Assembly: GCA_015680685.1 (NCBI GenBank)
Contig: MNCI01033474.1
Span: 62,001 to 126,000 of the forward strand
Direction: 5' to 3'
Length of the DNA: 64,000 bases
Source: Gnetum montanum
Taxonomy: Eukaryota > Streptophyta > Gnetopsida > Gnetales > Gnetaceae
Below the pieces are notes generated by a model. That model made no database searches and was not told the origin of the DNA. It saw only the letters and a list, made by a program, of their open reading frames with translations. Both the position numbers and the translations under genes were made by a program. Below are positions 45,470 through 58,499 of the stretch, piece after piece; the first letter of the stretch is position 1, and every line of letters begins with the position of its first letter.

Positions 45470-46985
45470 AACTAAAATTGAAATTTTATTCTATCATAAA
45501 GCCTTTGAATCAATTGGATAATATAAATATACATGCTATGAATTTTAAAAATATCATTAAAAAAATTATGAATTGTTTTGGTAAAATTTGAAACAAATCA
45601 ACTAAATTTGCACTGTAAGATCCCATCTATGTCTAAAGTTCTTTAATCTAGAACATTGTAGGAAAATGTGATATTCATCTTTAACACTATTTTTATTACA
45701 TAGTCATTTCATTCTTCATTAGGAATCTTGAGCCATCTACCTATTTTAACTCTCAAATTATGAGATCCTATGCATGCTATGCTAATAGTGCATCTAAAAT
45801 GATGAGGAATAGTAGCAAATAAATAGTTTCCCTTTGAATTAAGGCCTTCCACGATACTATTCAAATAGAAATATTTTTCCTTCTCCATTTTTCCAAAGTA
45901 TTTTAAACTAAATAATGCTTATTTTACCAATTTGCAAACTTGCTTAGGATTGAAATAAAGAATGAACTTTTGAATATTTCAGTTATTAAGCCATAAAGCT
46001 TCCTGATGAAGCTATCCTTTATCATGTACTTATCTAATCAAGATGTAAAAAGATTTTGAGTGTATGCTATAAACTAACAAATACATTCAACTTCTAAGGG
46101 TATCATCTTTGCTTCAAGAAGCATAATGTTATATTATTTGTCTCTTCGCTTTAAATTCATCTAGCACTTAAAGCTTATGAATTTCATCTATGTGTTTCTG
46201 ATATTTATTTGATAGAATAGACCCTACAAATATTTGGTTGAAAAATGAAATAATAAATTTATTTTTAGATATTCTACGCTATAATATATTCCTTCTTATA
46301 TTTTCTTTTTAAATTAAGTAAAACTTTCATACCACTTGCAACTTGTTGAGTAATGCACCAGATTTAAAACTGTAGGAGCAAACTAGACCAAGATATTTGT
46401 AAAAGAAAGCTATGTCCACATGTTCATGTTCTATAGTAGATTGGTACATGTTATTACATGTGCTACAAATCATGATTTTAGTTTTTTAGACATTAACTGT
46501 TATTCCTAAATGTTAACAAAAATCATCAAGAATATTTATTATTTGTTATAATCCTTTCATTAAATTTGAAATTAAGAAAATATCATCAACGTAGAGTAAG
46601 AGTCTGATAATACTACCAATTGTAATTATAAATTAAGGTGGTATTTTATGTGTTCACTCTTCAAGTTTATCAAATAAAAGCTTAAATAAAGTAGAGGATA
46701 GAGGACATCCCTGTTTAACATCAATAAAACTATTAAATAAATTCTTTCTTATCCATTTATAAACTAAATGCATACCTCTTTGTAAAGTTCATGGATAGAA
46801 TATAATAGTGTGTTGGAACATCTAGATTTTCTAAGCGCCTTTATAACTTACTTCGATTGATTAAATCATAGGCCTTAGATAAATCTATAGAGTAGATAAA
46901 TGTTTTTTTATATGAACATTTTGCTCTATCAATAAGATATTTTAAAGAGGTAAGATGATCTATACTATAAATAAATCAAAAGTTT
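45470..46985 (-). pseudogene. LINE reverse transcriptase remnant, RTE-like, minus strand
   Basis: On the minus strand: DHLTSLKYLIDRAKC, then YSIDLSKAYDLINRSKL (~46.9 kb), VKQGCPLSSTLFKLLFDKLE (~46.7 kb) and the catalytic LLLYVDDIFLISN (~46.58 kb). At the C-terminal end come GRWLKIPNEE (~45.75 kb) and FQILPKQFINFF (~45.55 kb). KQGCPLS.TLF..L.D.LE followed by Y.DD suggests an RTE-like clade rather than L1; this clade call is tentative. Truncated at its N-terminus near 46,985 and full of stops. Confidence 0.75.
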
Positions 46986-47014
46986 AATCAGAGGTTTAAA
47001 AATATCTTCTATAT

Positions 47015-49140
47015 CTACTTAAAGTTTCTTGGATTATTGGAGGTGATTTTAACATGGTTAATATTCATTTAGATAAACATGATGGTCTTCCTCCTAATAT
47101 GTCTTCTCAAGACAAATAAGATTGGTGTAATTTTAAAGAAAAATATTTCTTTGTGATGTTAGCTCTTTATTTTGAATTCATTCTAATAAGAAAAATTATA
47201 CTTGGTATAATATCATGAGGAAAATGGTAAAATTTATTGTTAGCTAGATAGATTTTATATTTTTAATGGTTTTTTAAAAGCCTTAAAAAAAGTAGAAGTA
47301 CATACAGATCCTACTTTGTTAGACCATTTTCTTCTTAGTATTGTTCTCTTTCAAATTAATTTCTTCTTCTTTCAAAAGTAGGAATTTTTTTATGAATGTT
47401 AATATGTTTACAAGATCTAGTAGGAAAATTATTTTAAAGTCTTTGTGGAATATAGAAAAAAAGCTTAGTGGTGATATTGGTTGGATTGATTAGTAGTAAT
47501 GACCTACTTATAAAGTTAGAAATTATGAAAGATGATTTGGAAAGAAATTTACTAAGAAAAAGAATTAAATTCAAGAAGATCTTACAAAATTCATTAAGCA
47601 CATATAAATACTTTTATACTAGAATCCATTTAATTTTGAAATATAAAAAGCCTTGGCTAAAGCTTGTTATGCTAAACAATGTTTGGATGATTTTGAAGCT
47701 AAAACAACTCTTACTAAAAGTTGCATGTCCTAGTTAAAATCAAATATGAATGTTGTAAGTAATTTTTTAAACTTTTCAAAGGAAAGGATTAATTGCCTAA
47801 ACTAGAATCACCTTATATAAATGATTTTATTACTACATATATGATATTATTAAAATTTTTTTAGCAAATCATTTTTCTTCTATTTCTTTTCTAAAGGTGT
47901 TAATAAGATAACATTCAATGCCTTTAGTATATATATTTCTCACATTACAGCAAAAATAGATCATAGTATTTTGGAAGTACAAATTATAGTGAAAGAAATC
48001 AAAGTATTGACTTTTACTTTAGCAGATGATAAAGCTTCAAGTTTTGATGGTTTTCCAATTGAATTTTTTAAAGAATCATTGGGATATTATTGGAAGCTAT
48101 TAAATAAATTTCTCTTATATATTTTTAGGATGCTATTAAATAAATTTCTCTTATATATTTTTTAGGAAGCTATTAAATAAATTTCTCTTAGTAAAATTAT
48201 AGATAAAGATACGGTTCATTTTTTTTCTAAGGATAAAGATCAAGATATTAGTAATTGAATTTATATTACACATATTAACAATACTAACAAAAATTTTAGC
48301 TAAATTTATGACTTGTTAAATTCAAAAGATTCTAGATCATATCATTAGATCTAAGGAGATAGATTTTTGTTAAAGGTAGATAGATTTTAAATAATTTAAT
48401 TGTAGCATGGAAGGGAATACAAAGAGATTTTGATACTAATTAGAAAATTACTTTTATTAAATTAGAATATGCTAAAGCTTATGACAAGATTGAATTAGAT
48501 TTCATTATTGCATGTCTTTGTGAGTTGAGATTTGGGTGATTTCTTTATTCCTCTTGTTCATACCTTGCTTATTGATATTAATGTTTAAGTTTTTATAAAT
48601 TTTGGATTAAGTTCATTCTTTTCTCTTCAACATTTATTTTGTCAAATTTATACTCTTAGTCTATATCTTTTCATCATTGTAACACACTTTCTTTCACATA
48701 ATTTGCATTATGATCTTTAAAATAATATTATTAAGGGAATTTCAATTAATGATCAACGTACATAGCTACTTAACATGCATATAGAAGATGATTAATTTTC
48801 TCTTCAACATGTCAATATTTTGTTAGCTAGAATGAAGAAATATTGTATCCTATCAAATTCTCAGATCAATTGGTCAAAAATTGCTATATATTGTAATAGA
48901 TATATTAATGAGTGGATTACCCTTAAGCATTGAAAAATCATGAAAAGACATTATATCTTTAAGATTTTAGGAATATGTTTTTCCTTTGAGCCTAATTGGA
49001 ATATTTTGTGAAATTATGTGGTTGATAAAATTTAAAAGAAGCTTGAAAAATGAAAAGAAAAAAATGCTCAACCCTACTACTAATGTTTTATTTATAATTA
49101 TCATCTCCATTAAATCATTTAGCAATCTATAATTTTTCTT
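47015..49140 (+). pseudogene. L1-type LINE remnant: endonuclease and RT, plus strand
   Basis: Endonuclease: WIIGGDFNMVNIHLDKHD (~47.04 kb), then LDRFYI-like and DPTLLDHFLLS-like phrases (~47.23-47.34 kb), the GGDFN...LDR...DH order of APE-type nucleases. RT: IKVLTFTLADDKASSFDGFP (~48.0 kb), KLEYAKAYDKIELDFI (~48.48 kb), then ILGICFSFEPNWN and VVDKI-KKLEK (~48.97-49.05 kb), the usual L1 C-terminal phrase. Many stops and shifts. A 43-bp triplication sits inside the RT. Confidence 0.78.
48092..48192 (+). repeat. Triplicated ~38-bp unit within LINE RT
   Basis: GAAGCTATTAAATAAATTTC, GATGCTATTAAATAAATTTC and GAAGCTATTAAATAAATTTC start three consecutive units, each continuing TCTTATATATTTTTAG or similar. 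Confidence 0.9.
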
Positions 49141-52100
49141 AGAGAGAAATGCTTAACTTATAATAATTAATAAATCCAAGTACTCTATCTCTCTTACTAG
49201 TAGTGAAAATATTATTCTTGTATCTACTTGTTTACCTCATTATTGATTTCAACAAAGCTTGGATATAGCATTGGATATACATCTTAGACATAAGATCATC
49301 ATGATTTTTGTAGCTCCAAACTAGAGTTTTTCATCTCCTTGATTGAGACCTACAAATATGCTTAAGTTAGTAAGGGAAGAACTTTGGCATTCAATGATAG
49401 TTTTAGGAGGTGTTTTGAAGTTTATTTTGAGTGTTCTTGACTAGGTTATGTTGACATTGATGTTGGCATTAGTGCTAGTATCACCACATGGGACTTAGCT
49501 ACTTTAACCTTTCTTAGTCCATATTTAGTGTTAGAAACATCTCACAGGAGAGCATTGATGATTAGTGTCAGATTGGGCATCACTAGGAGTATTACTAGGT
49601 AAAATGTAGATTATAAAACCTAAGTGTTCTATAGGTGACACTAGCATAAATGTCACTTGGCCATCATCCAAAAATGTCAAAATTTCCACGTGAAACTAGA
49701 AGATAAAATAACTAAGTTTCCTAGTCCATTCCATAAATTTCTAGAAGATTTGAGTTTTAAATACTATTAGATTTTTATATGTGCTAACAATTTTTTGTAT
49801 TTGTAATACAATGTCAATGCCTTAGGATCATTTACAGTAAGATGCACTTTTCTTAACTGCTAGTAATATCATTCATAATCCATAACATTCATTCTTAGAA
49901 TTTCTTGTTAGTCCTTTTGGTATTGCTTTTATTCATAACTTATAGTATGTTATGAATATTTTCTTCTTTGTTGTTGTTCATAACTTATATTGTATTACAA
50001 ACTCTTATATGTGGACTTAACATAGTCTCATACTTTACTTTGTTACTGCTTCTTTAACTTAACTTCTTCCTTACATTATTTTGTATTCTTCATCACTCTT
50101 GGTATTTGGATAAATTATTAATAATCTCTGCTTTATAACATGATCTTCTTGGCTACAATCTTATGATGCCTGCATTTTTCTATTTATAATAGGTCCTTTG
50201 GGAATTTTCATGGTCAGTTAGTTTTATGTGGGCTAGATCCTTATGGGCTCTTTTAGCAAATCATAGCTTGGTCTATTATGGACTACTACCTCATTCATAG
50301 CTTGTCCTTCTTCATATTCATTTTCCTTTAATCTATTGTAACCTTATAAATAGTGTTCTCTTCCTCTTTAGGAAACTAGACTAGATTACGAATGGCTCAC
50401 CTTGGATCTTCTCTTCCTATTTAGGAAACTAGATTCTTTTTCAATTCTTCCATTTATGAGTAACTTAATAACCTTTTGGTTTCTAGTGCTTGAGTGCTTG
50501 TTACAAATCCTATGCTTTGTAATGTATTTCTACATTCCTTCACTTCTCTAGCAAGGATGCTCACTGATTCCTTCAACTCTTTAGTTATGAAGTTTGTCAT
50601 AAGTTATGATGGTTAATCATCATAACTCCATATTAACTTGATGTTTCATGCATATTAATTCATGCACATTTATGCTCCATAATTCATTGTTGTTACTCCA
50701 TCATGTTTCATTCCATTATTTGTGATTTCATAAGCATCACCCTAATGTTGTGTTTACTTATGATCTTATGTATTTGCTTCGTTTTTCCATCTTCATTCTT
50801 TGGAATGGTGTTATTAGCTTCTAGTTGGTATTCATAAGCTCTAACATCTTATTATTGCAACTTATAACTCATAGTTCACTCATGATTTCTTTCTTCTTTG
50901 TAACATTGTTTACAAGTGTTAATCATGGAACTTCAATTTATGTCATTTCTTCTTCTTTTGTTCTTAATCTTTGAATTTCTTCTTCACACATTTCTCTCTT
51001 TCCTTGGTTATTCTTCATATGGTATAATGTGTTTTGTGTTACTATGAAAATGAAATAGAAATGGCTGAATCCATGGCTTATATCCCTTATAAGAAGTCAT
51101 TATAGTTCATGAATAGTTATGTCTTTCCATATGTTCATGAACCATTACATCTCTTTATTAAAAAATTCTATCTTTTCATATATTATTAATGATAAACTAA
51201 TGATTGTACACATGATTTTTGATTATACTCTAAAAAATACCTCATTTTTTACTCATTCTAGATATTTTAGTAATCTTGCATTCCTTGCACTTTGGGAGCA
51301 TCTTAAAGAAAGAGTAGCATTACCAACATCATCTTTAGTACTTTAGCCTTCATCCTAGCAGCTTTACACTCTAGTAGACTCATTTTGATATTTGTTTTAG
51401 CTCATGTTGGTAACACTTAGCACCTTGTTGATGCTAGTGACATTGACACTAGTGTCACCTTCAAAATTATTAGCATTATTAGTATCACCTATTGGCGTCA
51501 CCCTACAATAATCTTAAAATAGCAACTTTTGATCTTTCAAATTGATGTCAGGTTATAGCAGCAATGCTCTTTGTTCATTATATCAATTGTAAGATCTAAG
51601 AAATTATTATTATAACATTATTTGATCTTATTTTAAGGATTTATTTACTATTTCATCCCTATTTCTAGCACTTTTCATTTGCAATTTTCTACTTAAGCCA
51701 ACATTCTCTTCTACCAAATCCTAGTTAGCCTAGTTAGGATTTTACCTACTTCTACTTTGATCCTCTAAGTAGGATTTATTGTAAGATATTACAATGATTT
51801 AAATTTGGTCAATTTATTTATCTTTGTGAAGGAAATTTAAATCCTTTCTCCTCCCCTCCAATATTACTATTTTATGCTTTATGGTCAATTAGTCATTACT
51901 AGCATATTTCTTCATCACTTCAAATCATACACTCTATCATATGTATTACTTTGTTATACACATTAATATTTTATCAAGTTATATCATTTTCTTATCCTGT
52001 TGCACATGTAGTTTCATCTTTTTCTTGTTGTTCTTAGATTGTGGTCAATAGGTGATGTCCAAATTTGATTGGACAAGTGTGCTCATTTGTGTATTATCAT

Positions 52101-52900
52101 TGGCATATTGAAGGCTATATCATTTGAAAGAGCACTTGTGATTGTGAATTAGATACTAATTCATTTAGTTAATGGAGGTATTATTATAAATTTGTACAAA
52201 AAATTTTTATATAAATATTTTTTATGCTTGAAGAAGGACCAAAGTTCTAGTCAATTGAAGCCCTTTCCAATATCCTATTTTCACTTAGTTTCACTATCCA
52301 TCTTAATAATTATCTATCCTTTTTCTTTTTTTATTTGATTCCTTCTTATTAAGTGTGCATAATATCTCTTTACTGGCTTATATAGAGATGTTTGGTCATG
52401 GTTTTGACTCCTTTTAGGCTTCTTAGATTTGTAGATTGATGAAGATATGGAAGGCTCAAGCTTGTATAACACTATTATGTAAACATGACTATAAGATCAC
52501 GTGTGCTAAGAGGAAGCTTGACATTACCTTATTTGAGTTGGAATTAAGGAGGATGACTAAATATGAGAAAGCATAAGGATTAGAACCATTCCTACCCAAC
52601 TTCAATCACTTGGTTAAGTTAGATAGGTATGAAAGGGCATCCTTGGCAAACTACATCATAATTCAAGATGAAGTTCAAGATATGGCTTTGTCATAGATAT
52701 ACCAATAGAAAAGCTAGATCTAGAGTTCTCATTAAATCACATAAGCATAATCATTGGTATGAAATTTCATGTAGATGATGAACAAAGTAAATGCAAAAAT
52801 ATTAGCATCCAAAACGATGATGGGGATGACCACTAGTTACTGATCTCCATTGCTAGAGAGGTCGTAAATCCACCACCTTCACATCCTACCTATCAAACCA
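49141..52900. other. AT-rich intergenic DNA, no supported gene
   Basis: No domain, RNA gene or clear repeat boundary. Two patches rich in GACACTAGTGTCACC/ATTGATGTTGGC-like words (49.45-49.65 and 51.40-51.50 kb) may be related repeats, but I could not align them convincingly. Confidence 0.45.
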
Positions 52901-53199
52901 CCCACTATGTCCATATGATCAACCTAGTAAACCTTGTCATTTATTTTGCTTTAAAATTCATTACATCCTCCTCACTTGTAGCTTCCATTACCATCTTGCC
53001 AAATTTATATATCTTGTTCTCTAATACTGCTATTGCAAATCCTTCATTTCTTACTACTCAAAACATTAACTCCTTTCTAAATTGTGCAATTCAATGTTTA
53101 TGGACTAATAAGCTCCATAGACATAATCTACTTTTTCATTTATTCCTTTGTAGGTTTAGTCTCAATCATTGTCTCATTTCCCTACTTCTCCTATCATCT

Positions 53200-53940
53200 C
53201 CATTCCTGTAATGGCATATCAATCTATTATTCCTAGTATCAATGTATTACCAACACCTACATCCATGCATAACATTCAAGGTGGTACCCCAAAGTTGATG
53301 CTATTCCTAGAAGATGTATCATCCTACCTGGAGGCCTATGAGGATCAAATATGGGAGGTAAAAACTCTACAAAATGAAGCTTGAAAATCTTCATCTTGCA
53401 TCTCTTGGTAGATCTCATCAGTTCATTAATCCCTCCTACGTAAGTTTCAAAAGGGATCCCTCACAAAATACAATGGGAAAATGGACCCCATGCACCATGT
53501 TATTAAATCATATAATGAATGCATACTTTTGGTCAAGTACCCACATATAATTTTAAGTACTTTGTCAAACTCTTTGACTAGAAAGGCTCTTGAATGGTAC
53601 TCATTTCTTTTCTACAACTCTATCACCTCCTTGGAGTAACTCTTCATAATCTTCATGTACATGCTTCATGCTATTGAAGGATGGGTGCATTACTTCAAAA
53701 TAAGTATAAGAGAAAACTTGTAATAGGTTTAGATGCATCTAGAATTTATCAACTAATGCATGGAATGTGATATTTTTATTCACAAATGGTACAACCCTAG
53801 TAAAGTTTGCTACTACCACGAGGTAGCGGGGCATGACATGAACAAATGTAATGCTTTTAAGGATGATATCTAGATCTTAATGGAAAGAGGTAAAATAGTT
53901 TTTGATATACCAGTGTAGATAAGCAATCAAGGGATATAGA
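53200..53940 (+). pseudogene. Ty3/gypsy gag remnant (copy 3)
   Basis: Broken frames read TKYNGKMDPMHHVIKSYNEC (~53.46 kb), LTRKALEWYSFL (~53.58 kb) and VCYYHEVAGHDMNKCNAFKD (~53.81-53.87 kb) followed by ILMERGKIVFD. These are the gag core and the C-terminal C.YH...GH....C..LK..I...I..G motif. Related to the remnants at 26.0 and 43.2 kb. Confidence 0.7.
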
Positions 53941-55070
53941 TCTTTCAAGATCATTTAAATGCAGATTCTAGGAGGATCATTGCCTTCTAATTGGACTAAA
54001 AGGAAAATTGCCCTAAGATTCTTTCCATCATACTCTTGGGTCCCTTTTAAAATGCACAAATACAATCTCATCCAAATTAACAAAAACATAAGAAATTATT
54101 TATTATCAACATCACTTCTCTTACTTCATCTTCTTTTGCTTCTCAAAATGTCCACAGGACCACTTTTGTCATGGACATGACTCCTTACTATGAAGCCTCT
54201 TCTTTTTTGCATACTTCTTATCTTTATCCTTCATGTCCTTAAAGAAATAGGTTATTCATATATATTTCTATCCAACCTTGTGATTTCCCTTGTATTCTTT
54301 CCTATGTTATTCCTTCTTCTTCTTGTCCATTATACTCCATGGACTCCTAGCAGTCATCTTTGTTACGAACACCCACATCACAAGTCAGAATTTTCTTGGG
54401 CACTTAAAGGAAAGTTGCACATAGAAAAAAGGGTAAGGAGATATATAAAAAGTAAGATGAAAAATCATAAAACTAACCAAGAAAGACACTAGTTCTACAA
54501 GTTGTGTAGGTGGCACCTACTAATTCATCTACATAAACTCAAGTAGCTTTCCCAACAAGTGTTCCTCCTTCCATTGCTGCTATCCTTAAGAGTTCCAAGG
54601 TTGAAAATTGAGATTTGCCATAAATTATGGCCACAATAAAATCAAAGGGAAAAAACCTATTCCTATTTAATCTCATCTCTATGTCCAAGGAGAATCATCT
54701 CACATTGGAGAAATTTCTAAAGTTGATCACCATCTTGACAAACATTTAACCACACATACAAGCCATCTCATATGTTCTCAATCATCTTGTGTATGAGGCA
54801 TATTGCTTGACTTAGGTGAAAAATTCAAGACATAACTAGTCATAGGTGCTATGAGCTAGATTTTGATCTATATCATCATATATATTAGAGATAATATTAC
54901 CTTATTCTTGATGCACATGAAAAATGAAGCTAGGACCAATGCCATCTCATGGAATGTCATCAAGCATCTTGATCTAGAGAACCAAGTACACACTTAAACT
55001 CTAATTATAATTTAATTTCTTTTAATAAAGCTAGGATAGAGGTCATATGAATGATTATGTTACCCTTATT
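53941..55070. other. Degraded sequence between two gypsy remnants
   Basis: Possibly the decayed continuation of the gag remnant. Frames at 53959-54492 have no recognisable protein motif. Confidence 0.4.
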
Positions 55071-55146
55071 GAAAGGGAATAACATTACATCCAAAAAGGT
55101 TCTTAATTGGAGCACCATCAACTAATTGTAGTCTTAGGAGCTTTTG

Positions 55147-55425
55147 TCAATAGTCCAAACTATCATTAAACTGTGACAACAAATCCATCCCCAAAATCAT
55201 ATCATATACCCCAAGATCCATAACATGAAAATCAACTCGAGTCTCATAACCCTTAGTAGAAGACACTATTAGTTCAGGAGAAAGAGAATGACATACAAGA
55301 GCTACATGATGTGCAACCATAGGATCTACGAAAGAATGGCTAGCACCTAGATCGAATAAAATCAATAGATCAAAGCCCAAAATCATAACTCTCATCTCCA
55401 TCACTATATTTGGTTTCACCTCCAA
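55147..55425 (-). pseudogene. Element E aspartic protease
   Basis: A 92-codon open frame reads LILFDLGASHSFVDP (active site; D-L-G-A-S where D-S/T-G is usual) and later VYDMILGMDLLSQF, the C-terminal ILGMDWL motif. Typical retroviral-type protease of gypsy elements; substitution of the key Ser/Thr by Leu argues it is inactive. Confidence 0.88.
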
Positions 55426-55559
55426 TTGCTAGTCTGCAAAGGCATACACTTGTCCTTGAGTCCTCTAGTCCCCTCCTCATGGCTGAGTAACTAGTGTTCC
55501 ATGTTCACCCTAAACTAGAGGTCACTATCCTTGACTTATTCCTCCTCCACCACTACCTA

Positions 55560-56340
55560 CCTATTTTGGGCACTTCCTAGCATGGTGTCATGGGTTTCCA
55601 CATGCAAAAAAATTTTGGAAATCCCTCTACAGATGGCCAAGATGACCACATCTATAAAAAATAAAAGATTTGTGACTAGCTCCAATAGGAGGACCATGAG
55701 CTGGTGTTGAGTGCTCACCGCCATGTCCACAAGCTTGCATAGAGAGGCGAGGCCTATCTTCAGATGTTGGTCCTTTCTTCTACCTTGGTTTCCTCTCTTT
55801 GTGAATTGCATCTTCATGTTGACTCCTTTCTAAATCCATGGGTACTACTCTAGCCTCATCATAGGATGCCAATTTGAGGGGTAATATGTGATCCTTCAAA
55901 GATAGGATCAAACCTCTAACAAATCTATTTGCTCATGCCTAAGCATCTATATGCATCTATGTTACATAACTACTAAGCTTAAAGAAATGATCATCATACT
56001 CCACCACAAATCAACTACCCTGATACAAATGATAGAATTAATCCTCCTTGACCTGAGCATATTAGATAGACATATAACAAGCTCTAAAGGATGTCAAAAA
56101 ATCATCCCATGCCACCTCTTCGCCTGCTCTTCAGTCATTCACCAATGCTGGGTAGTACCAACCAACTAATATGCCACCAAAAGAGTCTATTGAACTGATG
56201 AGTAGTCCATCAAATCAAAAGCCTTTTGTAATTTCTCCAACCATTTTGTAGCTACAGTAGGATCTTCAGTGCCATTAAATTTAGGAGGTTCCACTCCCAA
56301 AAAAACTCTACAAGTTCCCTATAGATAGGTTGCCTAGTTG
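55560..56340 (-). pseudogene. Element E gag with CCHC zinc knuckle (degraded)
   Basis: Minus-strand frame near 56.31-56.22 kb reads PPKFNGTEDPTVATKWLEK and LQKAFDLM, the chromovirus gag core phrase. Near 55.65-55.61 kb it reads YRCGHLGHL-RDFQNFFACG, the zinc knuckle with its first Cys changed to Tyr or shifted and the last Cys changed. Stops and frameshifts in between. Confidence 0.75.
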
Positions 56341-56633
56341 AATCTCCTGAGCGTCCACTACCACTACCACTTTTGAGTTCCTTAACTATGGGAATGAGAG
56401 TATCACTAATGGCAACATGCTACTACAAGATCTATAATAGCTATTGTATAAGATTTGGTCACCTATTTGTAGGACCAGTGCTAGATGTTTGAGGAGGCTT
56501 CTTCAGTCCCTCATTAGGTCCTTCTAACCTATGGGCCCCACCAGCATCATGACCATGTCTACTATACATATCTATAACCTGAATTCACAAATGGGTGAGT
56601 ACCCCAAACATCATACAACATCAGAGTAAACTA

Positions 56634-56645
56634 GCTCTGATAACA
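56634..56645 (-). other. Element E primer binding site (tRNA-Met type)
   Basis: Minus strand TGTTATCAGAGC, one mismatch from TGGTATCAGAGC, a few bases after the LTR end. Confidence 0.7.
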
Positions 56646-56648
56646 TAA

Positions 56649-57880
56649 TGTAACACCCCACCCTACCAAACCTTGTTAGGGTAGGATGATGCCTAGGATC
56701 ACTAGTAATACCACAATAGAAGAATGATAAACTAAAAAGTAATGAGATTTAGAAATACATTACATTAAGGATGGTCAAACTACACAAAAATCCATGCCAA
56801 ACAAAAAACTAAACATACATCTTGATTTATAAAACTACATGTCTCTACATGAATAAAAAATCTGCATTGCTCTACAAAGATACAAAGACACATAAACATC
56901 ATCATTAGATGTATAAGAGTACAAAGTATTTCATACAAATGTAAATAGTTCATACTATTGCACATGGAGATATACATTAACTAATCCCTATAGATTTTTC
57001 TGTCTACTCTCTTTCTCTGTGCTCATCTGTGCTCCTATGAATTTCACCTATAATTAAATAAAGTTAGTATAAAACTAAGTGGAAAGCCTTTATAGTTCCC
57101 TTTCTAGATGGTCAACAAGTGCTACATTAGAGGAGAGGAGTGGGGTACAAGACAACCTGCATCAACTCTTAGTCTTGTGCATGCTAAGAGCAACACATGT
57201 ACATGAACCAGATCACACATAACACTGACATAATCATTATCAAAGAGGACAAATGGCTATCATACAATCATAGATAAAACCACTGTCCAACATAATCTAT
57301 CATATATTCATTACACGACATCACATGCATTTCCACTATAATGTCCATGCCCTCATACCTACTCCATACCATTAAATAACCCGTTATCCACATAATCATA
57401 ATCTAATCATAATATATATTATCAATGCTATGAATCATAAATTGATACTATCATATATGTAGCCCATATGGTTGCTACCATCCACACTCAGTGTAGTATG
57501 TGAAACGTTGCCATGAGTACTCATAAACAACCATTTCTTACAAGTCTTTTATTTGTCCAACTGGTGCTAGGGTTCATCAACGTGTGACTTGTAACCACTA
57601 GCCTTCTGGAGGACTAGCTATAAGGATGAACACACCTATGTCACGTACCAACCATTAGGACGAACACACCACTCTCCCACTCTTAGGATGAGGCTTGAGA
57701 TAGAAGCTTCACCAATGCATCACAATGGGGGCCAATCCAAAAATACCTCTAGAGTGCCTCATCACTAATCGGTCCACACCTTAATGCTAGCACCACTCGC
57801 TAATTACCTTTACAAGTATCATGTTGAAAGCATGTACAAGTCCAAGCTAGCTTAAGCCACCATTGGTCACAAGCATAACA
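56649..57880 (-). repeat. Element E 5' LTR (far boundary tentative)
   Basis: On the minus strand it ends GGGTGGGGTGTTACA, a common end for this class, exactly before the primer site. The other boundary is placed at TGTTATGCTTGTGACC (~57880) because it begins TGT and abuts the element B LTR; only one copy is present so this cannot be confirmed. Confidence 0.5.
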
Positions 57881-57884
57881 CATT

Positions 57885-58277
57885 TGATGAGCAGCGAGAG
57901 GTACCCCTACACCCAACCATATGAATCATGAAGCATTCACACATGGTCTGGTTGAATTCTACAAACTCTATTTCTTTTAGTACACTAGTCTTCTAGGAAC
58001 TAAACTTTGCCCTAATAGTCATTCGTTATCTTCTCAATTACACTTGTAATGCACATGGTATGGTTAAGTGTAATCAAGGCATATGGAAAAATTGCAAGAG
58101 CTCTGCTACTACTATGAATTGACTCCTCATAAACATGGTTGTGAGCTCGTATTTATAGTTTTTATTGCTAGGCTACATCAACGTGGCCCTATTGATGGGC
58201 AACACCATGTAAATCGGGCCCTATTGATGAGGCCACGTTAATAGGGTTCCATCAACGTGACACTTTGATGCTCATCA
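57885..58277 (-). repeat. Element B 3' LTR, short form
   Basis: On the minus strand begins TGATGAGCATC and ends GCTGCTCATCA. It has GATG/GGCC units (58262-58170), TATAAATA (58157-58150) and the LTR end segment, but about 500 bp present in the element A LTR (30.03-30.55 kb) are absent. Length 393 bp. Confidence 0.88.
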
Positions 58278-58296
58278 TACCCCCATGATTGAATGA
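58278..58296 (-). other. Element B polypurine tract region
   Basis: Minus strand TCAATCATGGGGGTA directly before the LTR start, preceded by ACTTGAGGACAAG; typical for this class of gypsy elements. Confidence 0.75.
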
Positions 58297-58499
58297 AAAC
58301 TTGTCCTCAAGTTCCTTTAGAAAATTGGAAAGGTATGTGATTATTGATTGACTCTTGACATAATAAACTAACATAATAAAACTAAGTGCCCGAGTGTACA
58401 AATCAACACATTACAAAAATTGTGGTGTTCATGACACAAAATTGAACACCATGATATGATAACTCAAAATTAGATAGTACATCCTCTGATGGCATGAAG

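Larger units (their letters stand above)
55075..57880 (-). mobile_element. Element E: chromovirus-like Ty3/gypsy fragment (5' LTR, gag, protease)
   Basis: On the minus strand: LTR (~57880 to 56649), primer site, gag, CCHC knuckle, protease, then loss of similarity near 55,075. RT, integrase and the second LTR are missing from the window. Gag phrase and Met-type primer site fit a chromovirus, unlike elements A and B. Confidence 0.75.
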
